From assembly GCA_029216955.1 (NCBI GenBank), contig JANAVB010029819.1, forward strand, positions 31,116,586 to 31,180,585: 64,000 bases of DNA, read 5' to 3'. Below the pieces are notes generated by a model. That model worked only from the letters and a program-made list of their open reading frames with translations. It was not told the DNA's origin and ran no database searches. Origin of the DNA: Iris pallida. Its lineage: Eukaryota > Streptophyta > Magnoliopsida > Asparagales > Iridaceae. The translations under genes and the position numbers were made by a program. Shown one piece after another: positions 1-12,150 of this stretch; the stretch's first letter is position 1, and each line of letters opens with the position of its first letter.

Positions 1-950
1 CCCTCCCCGTGCCGCTTTCTCCCCAGCTGTGGCCTCCAGCGCTCCCTCCGGCGCATGCTGGAGGGCCCTCCCTCAAGCAGGTGGTAGCCTCCACCAAGCG
101 TCGGCCAGCCAGCATCTTTACGCCCCCTTCTCGCAGGCCGAGATCCCCCCGGAGCCGACCGTGATCCCCCCTTATAGCGTGGCCGAGCCCCCCTCTAGTA
201 CGACTCCTCCCTCCTCCTCCCCTCTATCGGCTCCGCCGGGATCTTGCCCCTCCCCTTCGCCGTGGCTCCCCGGGGCTGAGCCCCCCCTCATGCGTGGTTC
301 CTCCCCCTTCCTCCCCTCCGTTGAATCCTCCGGGATCGTGCCCCTCCCCTTCGTCGTGCCTCCTCCTCCCCCAGGAGTCAAGCTCCCCTTCCTCCCCCTC
401 CTGGCGGCGGCTCCCCCCACTCCCACCCTTCAGAGGGCGGTTTTTGCCCTCCTCCGCCGTCGAGTCGCTCCCCCCTCCTCCAGGCGCGGCGGCTCCCTCC
501 TCTCCCGCGGTGCCTTACGACGGACCCCCCTCTGCCTCGGTATTCGTGCGTCCCCTTCCTCCTTCCCGGAGAAGTGCTCCCCCTCCGCCATCCACCCGGA
601 TCCGTCGGCATCTGCCTCCAACCCCCACACCCCCTCTCGTGGTGGCTCCTTCCCCTTGCCACGGCGGCCTCTGCGCCATACTCTCCGCCCCCGGCGCCCC
701 CCTTGGGATGTGCACCCCCATCCTTTGGGTTGTGTACCCCCCCTCGGGCAGTGTGCCCCCTCTCTTGGGCAGCGCCCCCAGGACAGTATGCCCCCCTCGG
801 GTAGTGCGCCCCCCTTGGGCGGTGCCCCCTCCCCTTTTTTGGTTTCGGTTTGAATTTTGATTGGACCCCTTCGAGTGTTCCATTGGCCGTCAGGCCCTGC
901 TGTGTACGCTCCTTGCGCGTTTTCCTCTTTAATAAAATTTTTGTTTTAAA
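1..950 (+). mobile_element. GC1: GC-rich, proline-rich retroposon-like sequence, 3' part
   Basis: Very C-rich sequence that reads as proline/serine-rich protein in more than one plus-strand frame, so no single frame can be trusted. Near 700-830 a motif of the type tgygcccccctcggg recurs about every 22 bp. The sequence ends with AATAAAA (931-937), ten bases, then TTTTAAAA and a TA run, like the end of a retroposed transcript. It resembles GC2 (about 31200-32416) in its ending and in a degenerate copy of the stretch that in GC2 encodes AYWQDPSTQRWYW. The 5' end lies outside the window. It could be an ORF1-only derivative of the LINEs here, or part of an unrelated element. I do not recognise the protein. 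Confidence 0.4.
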
Positions 951-983
951 ATATATATATATATGTAGAAAATTGGAAAAACC

Positions 984-1034
<51 letters not shown>

Positions 1035-1035
1035 A
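950..1035. repeat. TA and GT microsatellites
   Basis: TA runs at 950-965 and about 984-1015 are followed by a GT run (1016-1033). The first directly follows the AATAAA-containing end of GC1, so it may have grown from a TA-type tail. Nothing else is seen here. The GC-richer stretch 1050-1210 shows no supported gene. Confidence 0.9.
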
Positions 1036-1231
1036 TAATATGTAGAAAACTAGGAAAACATAAGTCCTAACTCTTCCCCCCACAACATAGTACATCAGTC
1101 GTACGACCCAACCAGCGAATGTCGTTGACGCGGCTACCGAGTCACCGCACGATGCAACCCTCACGGTCGCACGTGGCCAGGCGCGCGATAGTAGCAACGC
1201 TGCAGCGCGGCTATGTGCACAGAGATAGTTG

Positions 1232-1236
<5 letters not shown>

Positions 1237-1271
<35 letters not shown>

Positions 1272-1480
1272 CATATACAACTATGTATCTATCTATAGCG
1301 AGGAGGAAGAGAAATTAGAGAGAGAGAAATCAGAGAGAAAAATGTAGAGAAAAATAAGAGAGAACAGAGAGAGAGAGAGAGATTACCTGTGGAGTACCTT
1401 TGGAGAACCAGCAGTGGGAGAGAGAGCGACGGGAGAGAGTACAGCAGAGAGAAAGAGCGCAATGGAGAGAGCAAGAGAGA
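1237..1480. repeat. TA microsatellite followed by GA-rich tract
   Basis: A TA run of about 30 bp (1237-1266) is followed by purine-rich sequence dominated by GAGA (about 1300-1480). This is simple sequence. The open frames across it are low-complexity artefacts. Confidence 0.85.
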
Positions 1481-1499
1481 GCAGCTTATGTTTTCTTTC

Positions 1500-1781
1500 G
1501 GGGGGGGGTGGGTTTTAGTTTAGACTTCGCGGGAAACGAATTATGAGGCACATTGTTTCAAAAATTTTGGGTGTGAGGAAATTTTAGGGCATATACTATA
1601 CGCCGTGTTAATGGCATAGTTGTATATGGCGTTCTAATGCATGCCATATATAGACCTATTTGACATATTCTTAATCTTTTATGCCATTCACGGAGATGTA
1701 TGTTGTGAATTAAGTATTTACGACATACATTTTATTTATGTCCTAAAATTAAAGTCGTAAAAAGTCACTTTTCTTGTAGTG
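1500..1781. mobile_element. CACTA (En/Spm) transposon, one terminal region
   Basis: Positions 1769-1781 read ttttcttgtagtg, the reverse complement of CACTACAAGAAAA, the canonical plant CACTA terminal inverted repeat. The adjoining 200 bp carries short recurring motifs (gtcgtaaa, atggcat, gccatat), as expected of CACTA subterminal repeats. The opposite CACTACAAG end is not in the window, so the element starts upstream of base 1 or is broken. No transposase is visible. GC1 and the microsatellites may lie inside it. Confidence 0.6.
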
Positions 1782-4450
1782 GTACATTGTTTCTGATGGT
1801 GAGTCGCACATTGGGGTTTCGTAGGCTCTTTTTTTGTTTGGTCATCGGCTCGGCGAGGAGGTCTACGAGGCTCGTGTGGCCCAACGACACTGCTGTTGAG
1901 GTGTTATATGTGCCCCGATTGCACAAGGACGACGGGGATTACTATAGGATGGTGATATCTCGTCGAGGTTGGTGGGCACGGTGGAAATTGAGTCATGACA
2001 ATGTGGTGCTTTATCAATGTTGTCGAGGACGAACAAGGTGCCAATGCAACAGAGGTCTCTGAGGGGAACCGTGGCTTTGCAAGTACAAGCGACTGTAGGG
2101 TCCCCTCGACGAAGCCTCGTCATAGCTGTAGTCGTTGACCTCCCGAAGTTGATGTGGCTTGGAGGAGCGTCAGCGTCACGGTGAACTCGCGTGAGAAATG
2201 TGGTGGAGAGGGGGACGATGAAGACGATGAGAAGGAATAAGAAGTTGCTAGTGACTGCTTCTAATGAAACTGTATAATTTTATTGGATGCGTCTAGGGTT
2301 CAATTAGAGAGTAGTTGGTAGTAAGCCTTTGGGCTTTGGCCTACCAAAAATATGAATTTACATTCGTTTAGATTCTCTTGAAAGAATGGAAAAAAAATTA
2401 GGAAATGCCTGAACAATAAGAAAGAGGGAAAGATTATTTATATTTATAAATCTTGATGGTACAATAAGATATTGATAGCAACAGTAATAATAAAAATATC
2501 TAATAATAATAATAATAATAGTAGTAATCAAGAAGCTAAATAGTTAAAATCCCATAATAATGATATTATTATTTCAAAAAGAGCCAATATTATTGAAAAT
2601 AAGTAACAATAAATAGTTAAATTGTAGTCATGAAATTTTAAATCGACTATTGAAAGGAAATGCAAAAATTAGGAATTACGAATTATAAAAATAATTTTTG
2701 GGAGGGGTCTTACACATAATCATAAGGAATCTATTATCATAATAGGATCAGTTTTTAATAAGATTTCAATAGGATCTAGTTAGATTGTATTATAGGTAAT
2801 TTTTATATATGCTAGGTATCTAGGTAATTCCTAGAGTCATTTTATAATTCATTTTCTTAATTTTTTTGAGTTTTAATTGGGAATTTTTTTTACAAATACT
2901 AAAACAAATCAAACTCAATACTAGAGGTTTATATAAGTCTATGTTAGTCTATTCTTATCTAGATGACTCAATGATAGAATTTATTACATTAAAAAACCAC
3001 CAAAACCAATTCCTTTCACAAGTCCTTAATCGGTTTATGATAAGAGATTCGAAGCCAAAAAGACGAAAGTTCCAATAATACAAAAATAATAATCTACACC
3101 AAACCTCTACTAAATCATACGATACAATACAAGAACAAAATTACGAGATAATGCAAGGGGGAACTAAAACAAATACATAGGAGCATGATATACAAAAGAA
3201 ATTGTACGTACAAATATGTATATATATAAATAGCATATATCGGGATAGGGTACTAACACAAAGATAGACTATTATTGGTCTTAATAACGAGATCCGAAGA
3301 GTCACAACAGTGGCACAAGCGTCTCCCACCATCCAAAAGAGAGTAATATTGATAGCGAAAATTGGCAGAATAACAAAAAGATACGACAAGATACCTAAGC
3401 CCCCTTTGGGTCTGGCTTTGGCGAAAACAACTACGAAGAAAAGGGGTGACCCCTTTCGTACAGTTGACGATAATATGTCATCGAGGAAGGAACCAACACC
3501 CTAAAGTGGGACTGATTTACATTGGTGATAACTGCAGGCGAAGGCCAGACCCCCTTCGCGGGTTGATAATAATTGATGTGACCAAGGAAGAGGAGCCCTT
3601 GTAGGGTTGGTAGGTGATGAATACTACATAGAGGCGGCAGTTGATCACCTTCATAGGATCTGATCATTCGATGTATAACCAAAAGGGAATAGAAAACCCT
3701 TGTCGAATCGGTTATCACTGTCGGTAGCCCAAAGGCAGAACTAACCACCTTTGTTGGGTTAGGCTTGCTCGACGCAATATGGGCGAAAGGCCAACGATGC
3801 CTCTTATGGGGCCGATCGTTATTGATGATGGCCACTATGACTCATCCCATTTGCGGGGTGGGGATAATGCGAGCTCTCTTGTGCCACCTTTTCTGGTTGT
3901 TTCTTTATCTCCAAAACCAAAATAATTTTTTTACCATTATCAATCAATGCTTTATAACTCATTACTTTTATTGATCAAATTTCAATTGAATATCATGAAG
4001 TATGACAAATTGGAAATTGTTATCATGACCTTTAACATTTTGGAACTTAATAACATGTGATTTCTAATTGGTCGCGATTAACTACCTTTTATTAGTTGAC
4101 CATCAAGTTTGATTGTCGAATGTAAGTGTTGGACATTTTTTATCACCAAATTTTTTTTCCAAATTCCAACTCGTCTTCTTTCTCCTCTCTATTAACCCTA
4201 GGCATTATACCCTTCTTGTTTGCTACCCTATCGCCTACCTCAAGTCCTAACAAACCCCCTGCCATACCCTAACCTTAGAAAACTTTACTATTTAACTAAA
4301 AGTATACTCTCATATTTTAATTTGTTGGTATCATTCTCCCTCATAATTAACTATGACAACCAACCAAGAAGAAATATGAAATCAACAACATGGCATTTAT
4401 TAGGAATAGTGCATATCATATATTATTCAAATCAAGGAAAATAGGGACCA
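1782..4450. other. AT-rich stretch without a recognisable gene
   Basis: Open frames are short and unrelated to anything I recognise. About 3400-3860 contains a loosely recurring block with cores like gacccctttcg, roughly every 50-100 bp, perhaps an old degenerate tandem repeat. A TAA-rich run lies near 2500-2520. No RNA gene is seen. Confidence 0.5.
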
Positions 4451-4607
4451 CATCCATATATAATTGAACACAAAGAGTGCACCAACCCTAAAACAATAAA
4501 ATCTCAAAAAGAACGTATAAAACCAGAAATTGGTGGACCTTTGCCACCTACATCATCCATCATACACAAAATCAGAATCCGGAGATAGGCTGTCACGGTG
4601 CTTGAAA

Positions 4608-4835
4608 TCATTTGCCACCGCCCCTGCAACCATTCAATTTATTGCACCCTTTACCGAGATATGGCGGCGGTAGTTTGCCGCCAGCGGGGCGGCAATTCAC
4701 ATCCGCACCTGTCTTCGTACTACATGGAACACCACCCTTCCCCAAGGCCCCATAGCCGATGGTAGTTTGTGCAGAAGCAATGGTAGCAAATGCAACTAGT
4801 ACTAGTATCAACCAAGCACGAAAAATGGTAGCCAT
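4608..4835 (-). CDS. RALF-like secreted cysteine-rich peptide
   Basis: The predicted preprotein has 75 residues if translation starts at the second in-frame ATG (4835). An earlier ATG (4859) adds eight polar residues before the hydrophobic core and is less likely. Residues 1-22 form a signal peptide ending ASA. The mature part of about 53 residues has the RALF hallmarks: TIGYGAL in place of YISY (25-31), PCS (C38), NCRP (C48), a PPYLGKGC block (C64) matching NPYxRGC, and a final C70-R. RALF peptides are apoplastic ligands of CrRLK1L receptor kinases that act in growth and reproduction. It lacks the RRxL protease site of long RALFs, so it belongs to the short type. No intron is needed. The inverted-repeat element at 5298-6572 lies upstream of it. 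It is the only probable intact host gene here. Confidence 0.8.
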   Translation of the reverse strand: MATIFRAWLILVLVAFATIASAQTTIGYGALGKGGVPCSTKTGADVNCRPAGGKLPPPYLGKGCNKLNGCRGGGK

Positions 4836-5297
4836 ATATTTTCCAAATTTAGAAATCACTCACAATACCTATAACATAACAGACATAATTATCAGGATTA
4901 GAATGACTGATAAGATTTTGATAAAAAAAGCTGTTATAACCTATAATAAGAGAGATAAGTTTTGTTAATGTTACATTAGGACATGTTACATAATAGATAT
5001 GAAAGGAAGAGAACTATTAAAATAGTGACTCCAAAATATTGGGATGAACGCTTTATTGTTGTAGGCCTATAGAAGTGTAGGCTCATGCATATGCTGCAGT
5101 TTACCAGGTTGTATCAGACATAGGCACATTAATATTGAATTTAAATGAAACCTTAGTATACGTACCTTGATGTTTCTATTCGTTTTTAGGCAGGCAACAA
5201 TTAGTAGTTAGGTGAATCAACATATTCGAAATGATTGATTTTAAATATGGCAAGAATTGGAGAAGGGATAGAAAGCATTGGTAGTTCTAAGTATAGC

Positions 5298-6559
5298 CAT
5301 ATTGTAATCATGAGGTCATACATGAAAGGAGGGCAGAGAAATATGCATAGCAACAAACTAGACCTACCATTGAATTTGACCTCAAAAGGAGACCAAATAT
5401 AGATAGTAGACTAAATATTCATCCATTTTATACTTCTTAATTTTTTATGATTTTAATACATATCATTATAGAAGTTCATGGCAACAAATCCTTAAGTAGT
5501 TAAATTAGGCAATACTAATAATAACAAGAAGAGCACAATGAAAGCAAGAAAGCAAGCTTGAACATAGCTATAGAATGTTAGAATTGGTCAAATTTAGTAC
5601 GATTAGCTTGTCTACTTCATCAAATGTACCTTAAATGTTATATAAGTGTTTCCCATCCATGGGCAGTGTAAAAAAAATCGTATATTATAACACCTCAAGA
5701 TACTCTAGTGAAAAAATTATTTCATGGAAAGGAGACGAGTAGTACTCGGTAACTGTAGATTGTTATGCTTCAATTTATGAACAAAATAACCTTAGGAAAT
5801 CATATGCTGAATATATTTAGAGTTGAATACTAGTATAGATGCTTAAACATGTATCATGGATAAAAAAACCATTGGTCATTATTAAATAAGCAAAAGCAAA
5901 CATATATACATATCACCATAATTGATATATAGTTTATATACCTCGAATTGAATCTGAATAATTACATGAAACAGTACTTTTGATATCTTATGTAAATATA
6001 TAAGCTTTGAAAACCAACATAAACACAATCAAAAAATAGAAGCATATATAATGCATGGTTATTTAGTCTACTTGCTTGTAAATTTAGTAGAATTAATATA
6101 TATTAGCAATTGAATGGTGATCTAATGTTGAAGATTCATGTTCTGTAGCATAGGGATCTCTCTCTCATACTTACATGATAATGAATTTCTATGCTCGGTT
6201 GTGGCTGGTACAATTTTGACTTTTCTAGTAGTGTATGTTGCTACTATACTATGTGTTAACCTGTTTAGAGTGAGGTGGTAAACTAAGCTTTAAACGATAA
6301 TCTGGCAACCATTGATCTATTTTGGCTCTGATAAAAGTGAATTAGATGGTGCTCTTGCGACACCACTTCAGGATTTGATGCCATGTAATTTTATGGTGAT
6401 GAACTATACAAAATTAGAAAAGAGAAGTACACAATGCATAATATTTAGTCTATCATCTATGTTAAGTCTCCTTTTGAGGTCGAATTCAGCGGTAGGTCTA
6501 GTCTGATGCCATGCATATTTCTCTGCCCTCCTTTCATATAAGACCCCATGATTAGAATG

Positions 6560-6572
<13 letters not shown>
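5298..6572. mobile_element. Long inverted-repeat (foldback/MITE-like) element
   Basis: The two ends are inverted copies of each other. The left arm begins near 5298 with ccatattgtaatcatg; the right arm, read in reverse complement from about 6572, begins ccattctaatcatg. Blocks such as atgaaaggagggcagagaaa, actagacctacc, gacctcaaaaggagac, tagactaaatatt and catggcancaaatcct match in order on both sides, so each arm is about 250 bp around a loop of about 0.8 kb. The right end runs into a TA microsatellite, so a target duplication cannot be read. No transposase frame is present. It is probably a non-autonomous DNA transposon (Mutator-like or foldback type). Confidence 0.65.
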
Positions 6573-7266
<694 letters not shown>

Positions 7267-7720
7267 AAGGCTTCATATTATAGACTTTAAATTAAAACTC
7301 GATTATAATCCATCCATTTGCTCATGCTTGCACCTTTCAGCTATCCTATGAATTTGACTTGATACTTCGACTATGAGCCGATTCACGTCAAAGTTTTATT
7401 CCTCGTATATATTCTTTTTTTTGTTTTTCCACAAAACCGAAATCACCGCCTCCGCTACTATCGAAAACATATGCTTATTTGTACTGCACCAGTGCAACAA
7501 GAAGGGGCAAAGAGTCAGAGAAGAATTAGTGATGCCCAACTTACATTAAAAGTGTGCCCATTATAGCCTTAGCAGCTTCTCTGGTTAGGAGAACATGCTC
7601 TATGGTTTCGCCTTATGGATGGGAGCAGCAATTGCATCTGGATGCGAGACGAAATCCTATACTCTGAAGCTTGTCATCCGATGCCAACTTTTCCTGTACT
7701 GCCCTCAATACCAAAATTCT
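7267..7720 (-). pseudogene. LINE-3: degenerate 3' end with zf-RVT and C-terminal region
   Basis: Read on the minus strand, about 7720-7560 contains LASRCNCC followed by ETIEHVLLTREAAK, the zf-RVT zinc-binding end of plant LINE reverse transcriptases; LINE-1 has SRCHCC and AETVEHIL at the matching place. Further on, about 7440-7320 gives WKNKNK followed by a decayed tail matching the LINE-1 C terminus. Stops and frameshifts are frequent. Its 3' edge meets the giant TA tract. Confidence 0.6.
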
Positions 7721-7794
7721 TCATTTATGTTTAGCACACTTGTCCTGTACTGCCCTCAACTTTTCGAAATCACATTGGCCAAAATTCTTTATTT

Positions 7795-8220
7795 ATGTTT
7801 AGTACATTACTTTCAGGGATGGATGAAGTATCCAATGTGAAAGAAGAGTTCTTATTAATGTCAGGGATACATTTAATAAAGTCAAGAGTAAAGTCTACTT
7901 TAGCAGATTATGTTTGGATAAGAAGATTTGGGTTGAGAGACTTAGCTTTGCTAGAGGTGAACTACGTGTTAAATTTTTGGGGATTCCAATATCTGTGAAC
8001 TATGTTAGAGACACGGAGTACGATAGTATAATGGAGTTTACTCAAACACGATTGGAGGGATGTCAGGCACAGATGTCATCATTTGGGGGCAGGATTGAGT
8101 TAGTTCGATCAGTTATTAAGTCGATTGCTAATTTTTGGTTGCAATCAATTATTCTACATATGGCGACTATCAAACGAATGAAGAATCTATATGCGACCTT
8201 TATTTAGAAAGAAGAATATA
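7795..8220 (+). pseudogene. LINE-4: fragment of a reverse transcriptase C-terminal region
   Basis: The plus-strand frame encodes VKFLGIPISVNYV, then FGGRIELVRSVIKSIANFW and IKRMKNL. This is the conserved segment after the palm in plant LINE RTs (LGLPL, GRLQLIKSVLxSIxxYW). It reads in two overlapping frames with no start and no catalytic YADD. It lies opposite in orientation to LINE-3. Confidence 0.65.
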
Positions 8221-10480
8221 GACTATTTCATGGAAGACTTTATGTCAGTCGTTGGACGAGGGGGGTGTCAATCTTCGTCCCCAATGAGGACGATCGATTC
8301 GTTTTTCATTCCCCGACTCGAGAAATTGTTCATCCTCGCATCAATTTTACCCGAATCGATCGTCCTCGCCGGGGCGTGATGCCATACGAGTCTGGAGCTA
8401 CAATCATGCAAGGAAAGGTGACAGATTCTCAAAATGATTGTCTAAATTCAATACATAAGCAATAGAAAAAGGTGAAGAGACATTAGAGTATACAAAAGAA
8501 TCACTTTGATTAATTAAGCAGCAAAATACAATGACATTGAATTACATGATTACATATTCCGGGTTTGCTTACAACACTCATGATCTCTCTAGTGCACAAA
8601 GGATTTCTTTTTTAATACATCATGTCTTCTATAGCACATCCAATGACCCTCGGTCGAATATTTTTATGTTCCATGCTGAGCCCTAATGCGATTGCATGCC
8701 TCAAAATGCTGAACTCCATACCTAAGTGCGTCCAAACGAAGATCCACCACGATCATACCATTTCCTTCATCTTGTAAGCAATCTAGTGGGGGATCGGTAC
8801 TAATTCTTTCGCTTCCTGATGAGATCCACTCGCCTTAACCAACACTAAGTAATCTTCGGTATCATACATCTTATTAGGTGGTCTTTCTATTATTGCCTTA
8901 GGATTAATTACATTGCAATGAAAACATTAAAGACATGTAAGTAGGTAAATCAAGTTATATTCAATAACATAAAGCAAGTAATAAGTACATCAAGTATGTC
9001 GCATCGGAGCGATATTCTTACCAACATCGTCGTACCCACCCTTGTGCCGAAGCAAGGTGAATGTTATCGTTCTTCCCTGTCATGTTAAAGCAAGCATAGA
9101 AACAAGCATACAAATCTGGACCTAACATTACTAATGTTTCCACCCTTGCACTCATGCAAGAGTGAATAATCATCGCCTACACATAATACATAGTTAATCT
9201 GCCATCGATCTATATGAATACACCTACCTTGCCGCCCCTTACATTAGACATTCATTGGTGTGTGCCCTGATCTATATGAAGATCACTAGCATTCAAAGCT
9301 ATAAAAGACTATATCTTGATACAACGGATTATTTTCTAGCAATTGGTAGCAGGCCCCTCGATGATCTCACAGAATCATATTACGAAGCACCTAAACAGCC
9401 TAGGTCGTAAGCCTCACTGGCGGTCCTGCAATACCGTGCTCAATATGTAGCACCAAAATATTATCCTAGGCTAAACAATCCTAGTTCCTCGGTGAATACA
9501 CATTCAATGGAAGCAAACACGTGCATGAGCTATCATCATCCATGTCAGTGATCATGCAATGCATACACATCTTATAACAAGTAATGCGGCAATGCGTCTT
9601 CCATTCGCAATATTTTATTTAACTCGTGCCATTATTACTCATCAGATCAGTGGTCATTCCCCGATTCCGTAAATCTTTCGTCCTCGCTTCGACTGTACTG
9701 GATTGGTCGTCCTCGCTAGTCGTAATGTCGTGCATGTCTGGCGTTTCACTTATACAAGGCAAGAACATACACATTTGTGTCATTTTGAAATATTAAAATA
9801 TAACCACATTAAAAAAATATTAAATATGCAGTATAGGAAGAAATAACTCAATCTTATTTATAAATAGTAGCAGGTACAACTTTTCTCAGTATTCTTTGAA
9901 ATGTCATTTTTTTGCTTAAATTGATTCATGAGAAAAAACAACTGTTAGGCTGTAATGAAATAACTTTCCATTCCATACCTATGTCCCTTTATTAAAATGA
10001 AATCTAAACAACAAATCTTGAAAAGTCCACAATACTTTATCTGTCTTTATTCGAAAGTAACTTGAAAAAAGTAGCAGCAAAAGCCTTATCTCACACGTAC
10101 ACATGCACCTTCTCCGGTAACTGGAGGAGGGGTCAGCACATTATAAAAATATATTGGTGAGCCCCTTTGATCCACCCAGCTAAGCTACCATTTTTGAAGT
10201 TAGTGACAAGTATTTTAAATCATCTTTATTAGGGACTAGCAAATCATATTAGTTTATAATGAGGCAATATGATAATTTATGAAAGTAACCATTCACTTTA
10301 CCATCGGTCGATTCTAGCTTTCATGCATAAGATATAGGATAAAAATAATATTTACTGCCCCTGCATAAGATATTTGGTTAGCATACATCCTTATAACATG
10401 ATCACTGGTGTTATTCCACTATTTAGGACCTTTGCCGTATAGGATTTCGTAGGGTATGCAATGTGCCATTCAAAATAGGT
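8221..10480. other. Intergenic AT-rich stretch with one degenerate direct repeat
   Basis: No gene is recognised. A block of about 110 bp at 8306-8416 recurs in the same orientation at 9653-9763. Both copies start tcattccccga and contain tcgtcctcgc twice, followed by a cgtratg element. The spacing of about 1.35 kb would fit remains of an old LTR element or a tandem duplication. Around 9020-9200 the sequence looks like decayed gypsy noncoding DNA, without a testable feature. Confidence 0.4.
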
Positions 10481-10491
10481 TACAAGTCTGA

Positions 10492-10880
10492 ATGAGTGTC
10501 CCAATACCTCGTGTCACCAAAGTACTCTTATGTTTCCTTCTTGGTCGAATCGATCCTAGTGCCCCATATACCATTCGAGGGAACTCATTTCTCTACTTGT
10601 GCACAAGTTGTCCACAATCATGCAAATACGTGTCGGACTCGCTAAGCATGGTGTGCATGATAAATTTTTTGAAAGTAAATAGGAAACATATTCATTCTCA
10701 TTCATCACATCATCACATAATAGTTGCATGGAAGCACCATTCTCCAAGAGAATCTACTTGGGAGCAAGAAGGTTCCATGCAAAATGTTATCCCCATCTAT
10801 TTAGCTAACTATTTTATGAGATTTATTTTTCCATGGTAGTGTTATTTTAGTTTTGATTATGAAATTCTTTAAGGTAGGTA
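10492..10880 (+). pseudogene. Chromovirus (Ty3/gypsy) integrase C-terminal/chromodomain remnant with polypurine tract
   Basis: The frame at 10492-10839 contains KYVSDSLSMV followed by IVAWKHHSPRESTWEQE. This matches the end of chromovirus pol (KYVxDPSHVL, then VxWxxHxxxEATWExE). The upstream part is too decayed to read. After it comes gaaattctttaaggtaggtagg, a typical polypurine tract, and then TGTAATCC at about 10881, the start of an LTR. The rest of the element is absent or unrecognisable. Confidence 0.6.
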
Positions 10881-11480
10881 GGTTGTAATCCCCCTATTTT
10901 TGGATATTTTTTTAAAATTTCTTTTATTTATTTAATATAGTTATTGATATTTTAAACTAGATTTTTTATATTAATATGACGATAGATGTACTCTTCCGTA
11001 ACTTTGATTTTTGGAGCACGAGACATGCAAATCTTTCGAAATGTCCTTCATGATTTTGAAGTAGACAAGTTTACCTTCAATTTGGTGTACCATGTCCCAT
11101 CCAAACTTGTTTTCTAACATTCTTTTGACTTTGCACAACTTCAGGTCAATATAGGCTATTTGACCATTTACCATAATTTTAGACCTAACTTCCAACTTGA
11201 GTTCGGGACTCGACTTAGATCAAAACCATTTGACCCAAAATATAGTTTTAACCCATTCTAAGCCTACGACACGCAAGCCAAGGGTGTGCCACTCAATCGA
11301 GTTCTCATGTGCTATCTATTTGCGAATGGCACATGAGAGTCATTGGGCGATTTTCGGATTCAAATTGACTAGAAAATGTGTATGTACCCTAACCTAGTCC
11401 ACCCCGCTTGGTAGAGCCGTGTTAGGTTGCCATGAGCCAGTAGAATTATTTTGAATTTATTTTATCGGAATGCGTATAGC
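10881..11480 (+). mobile_element. Probable chromovirus 3' LTR, start only defined
   Basis: The sequence starts TGTAATCCCCCTATTTT immediately after the polypurine tract, like gypsy LTRs that start TGTAACACCCC. No CA end, target duplication or partner LTR could be placed, so the right boundary is a guess limited by the TA-rich block at 11490. Confidence 0.4.
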
Positions 11481-11489
11481 CAAAATAGG

Positions 11490-11671
11490 TTAGATACTAT
11501 TATATATATATTATATATATATATATATATTTTTTTATTATATATATATATTTTGGTTATATATATATATTATATATATATATAACCAAAATAGGTTAGA
11601 TAGTATTATATATATTTTTTATATATACTATTATATATATATATTTTTTTATATATATTTTTTATATATAC

Positions 11672-11714
<43 letters not shown>

Positions 11715-11719
11715 TATAA

Positions 11720-11752
<33 letters not shown>
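11490..11752. repeat. TA-rich microsatellite at the LINE-1 3' end
   Basis: Broken TA runs with T tracts lie directly next to the 3' end of LINE-1. On the minus strand the LINE reads AATAAAG, about 15 bases, then AAAAAAAA and TA repeats, so the microsatellite occupies the place of a poly(A) tail. Confidence 0.85.
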
Positions 11753-11756
<4 letters not shown>

Positions 11757-12150
11757 TTTTCCAAAAGTGCCACTTTATTATATAAATGGCACAAAATGAC
11801 AAAGCCTATACAAGACGGTGCGGATCGCGCAGACAGACCCCAAAAACAAACAAGCTGTTCAGAGACAGTGGAACGCTCTAAACCGATACCAAAAATCCCC
11901 AAGGCAATGGGTCGAGCCACTACCACAAGTGTGTGGCAGTGGCCCGAGTACAACGAGAGTTGATCTTGTGAACTTGTCTGCAAACTTCTTTGTACAGTTG
12001 TGGGGAGTTGAATAGGCATCCTTCGTATATGTACTTATTCATATTCTTCTATAAAACCCACATACCAGCGGCTGCGACGATCTTATGGCTGTCAGAGTTT
12101 TCCCAGTTGGTAATGAGATCGTTGAAGCCCCCGGCTTGTTGGTGCAGTGC

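Noticed and set aside
1787..2062. 91-residue plus-strand frame as a host gene
   Set aside because: No recognisable motif, basic low-information sequence and an equally long frame on the other strand.
3400..3860. Degenerate tandem repeat with gacccctttcg cores
   Set aside because: The period is irregular and the cores are short. It is mentioned in the region note but not called as a repeat.
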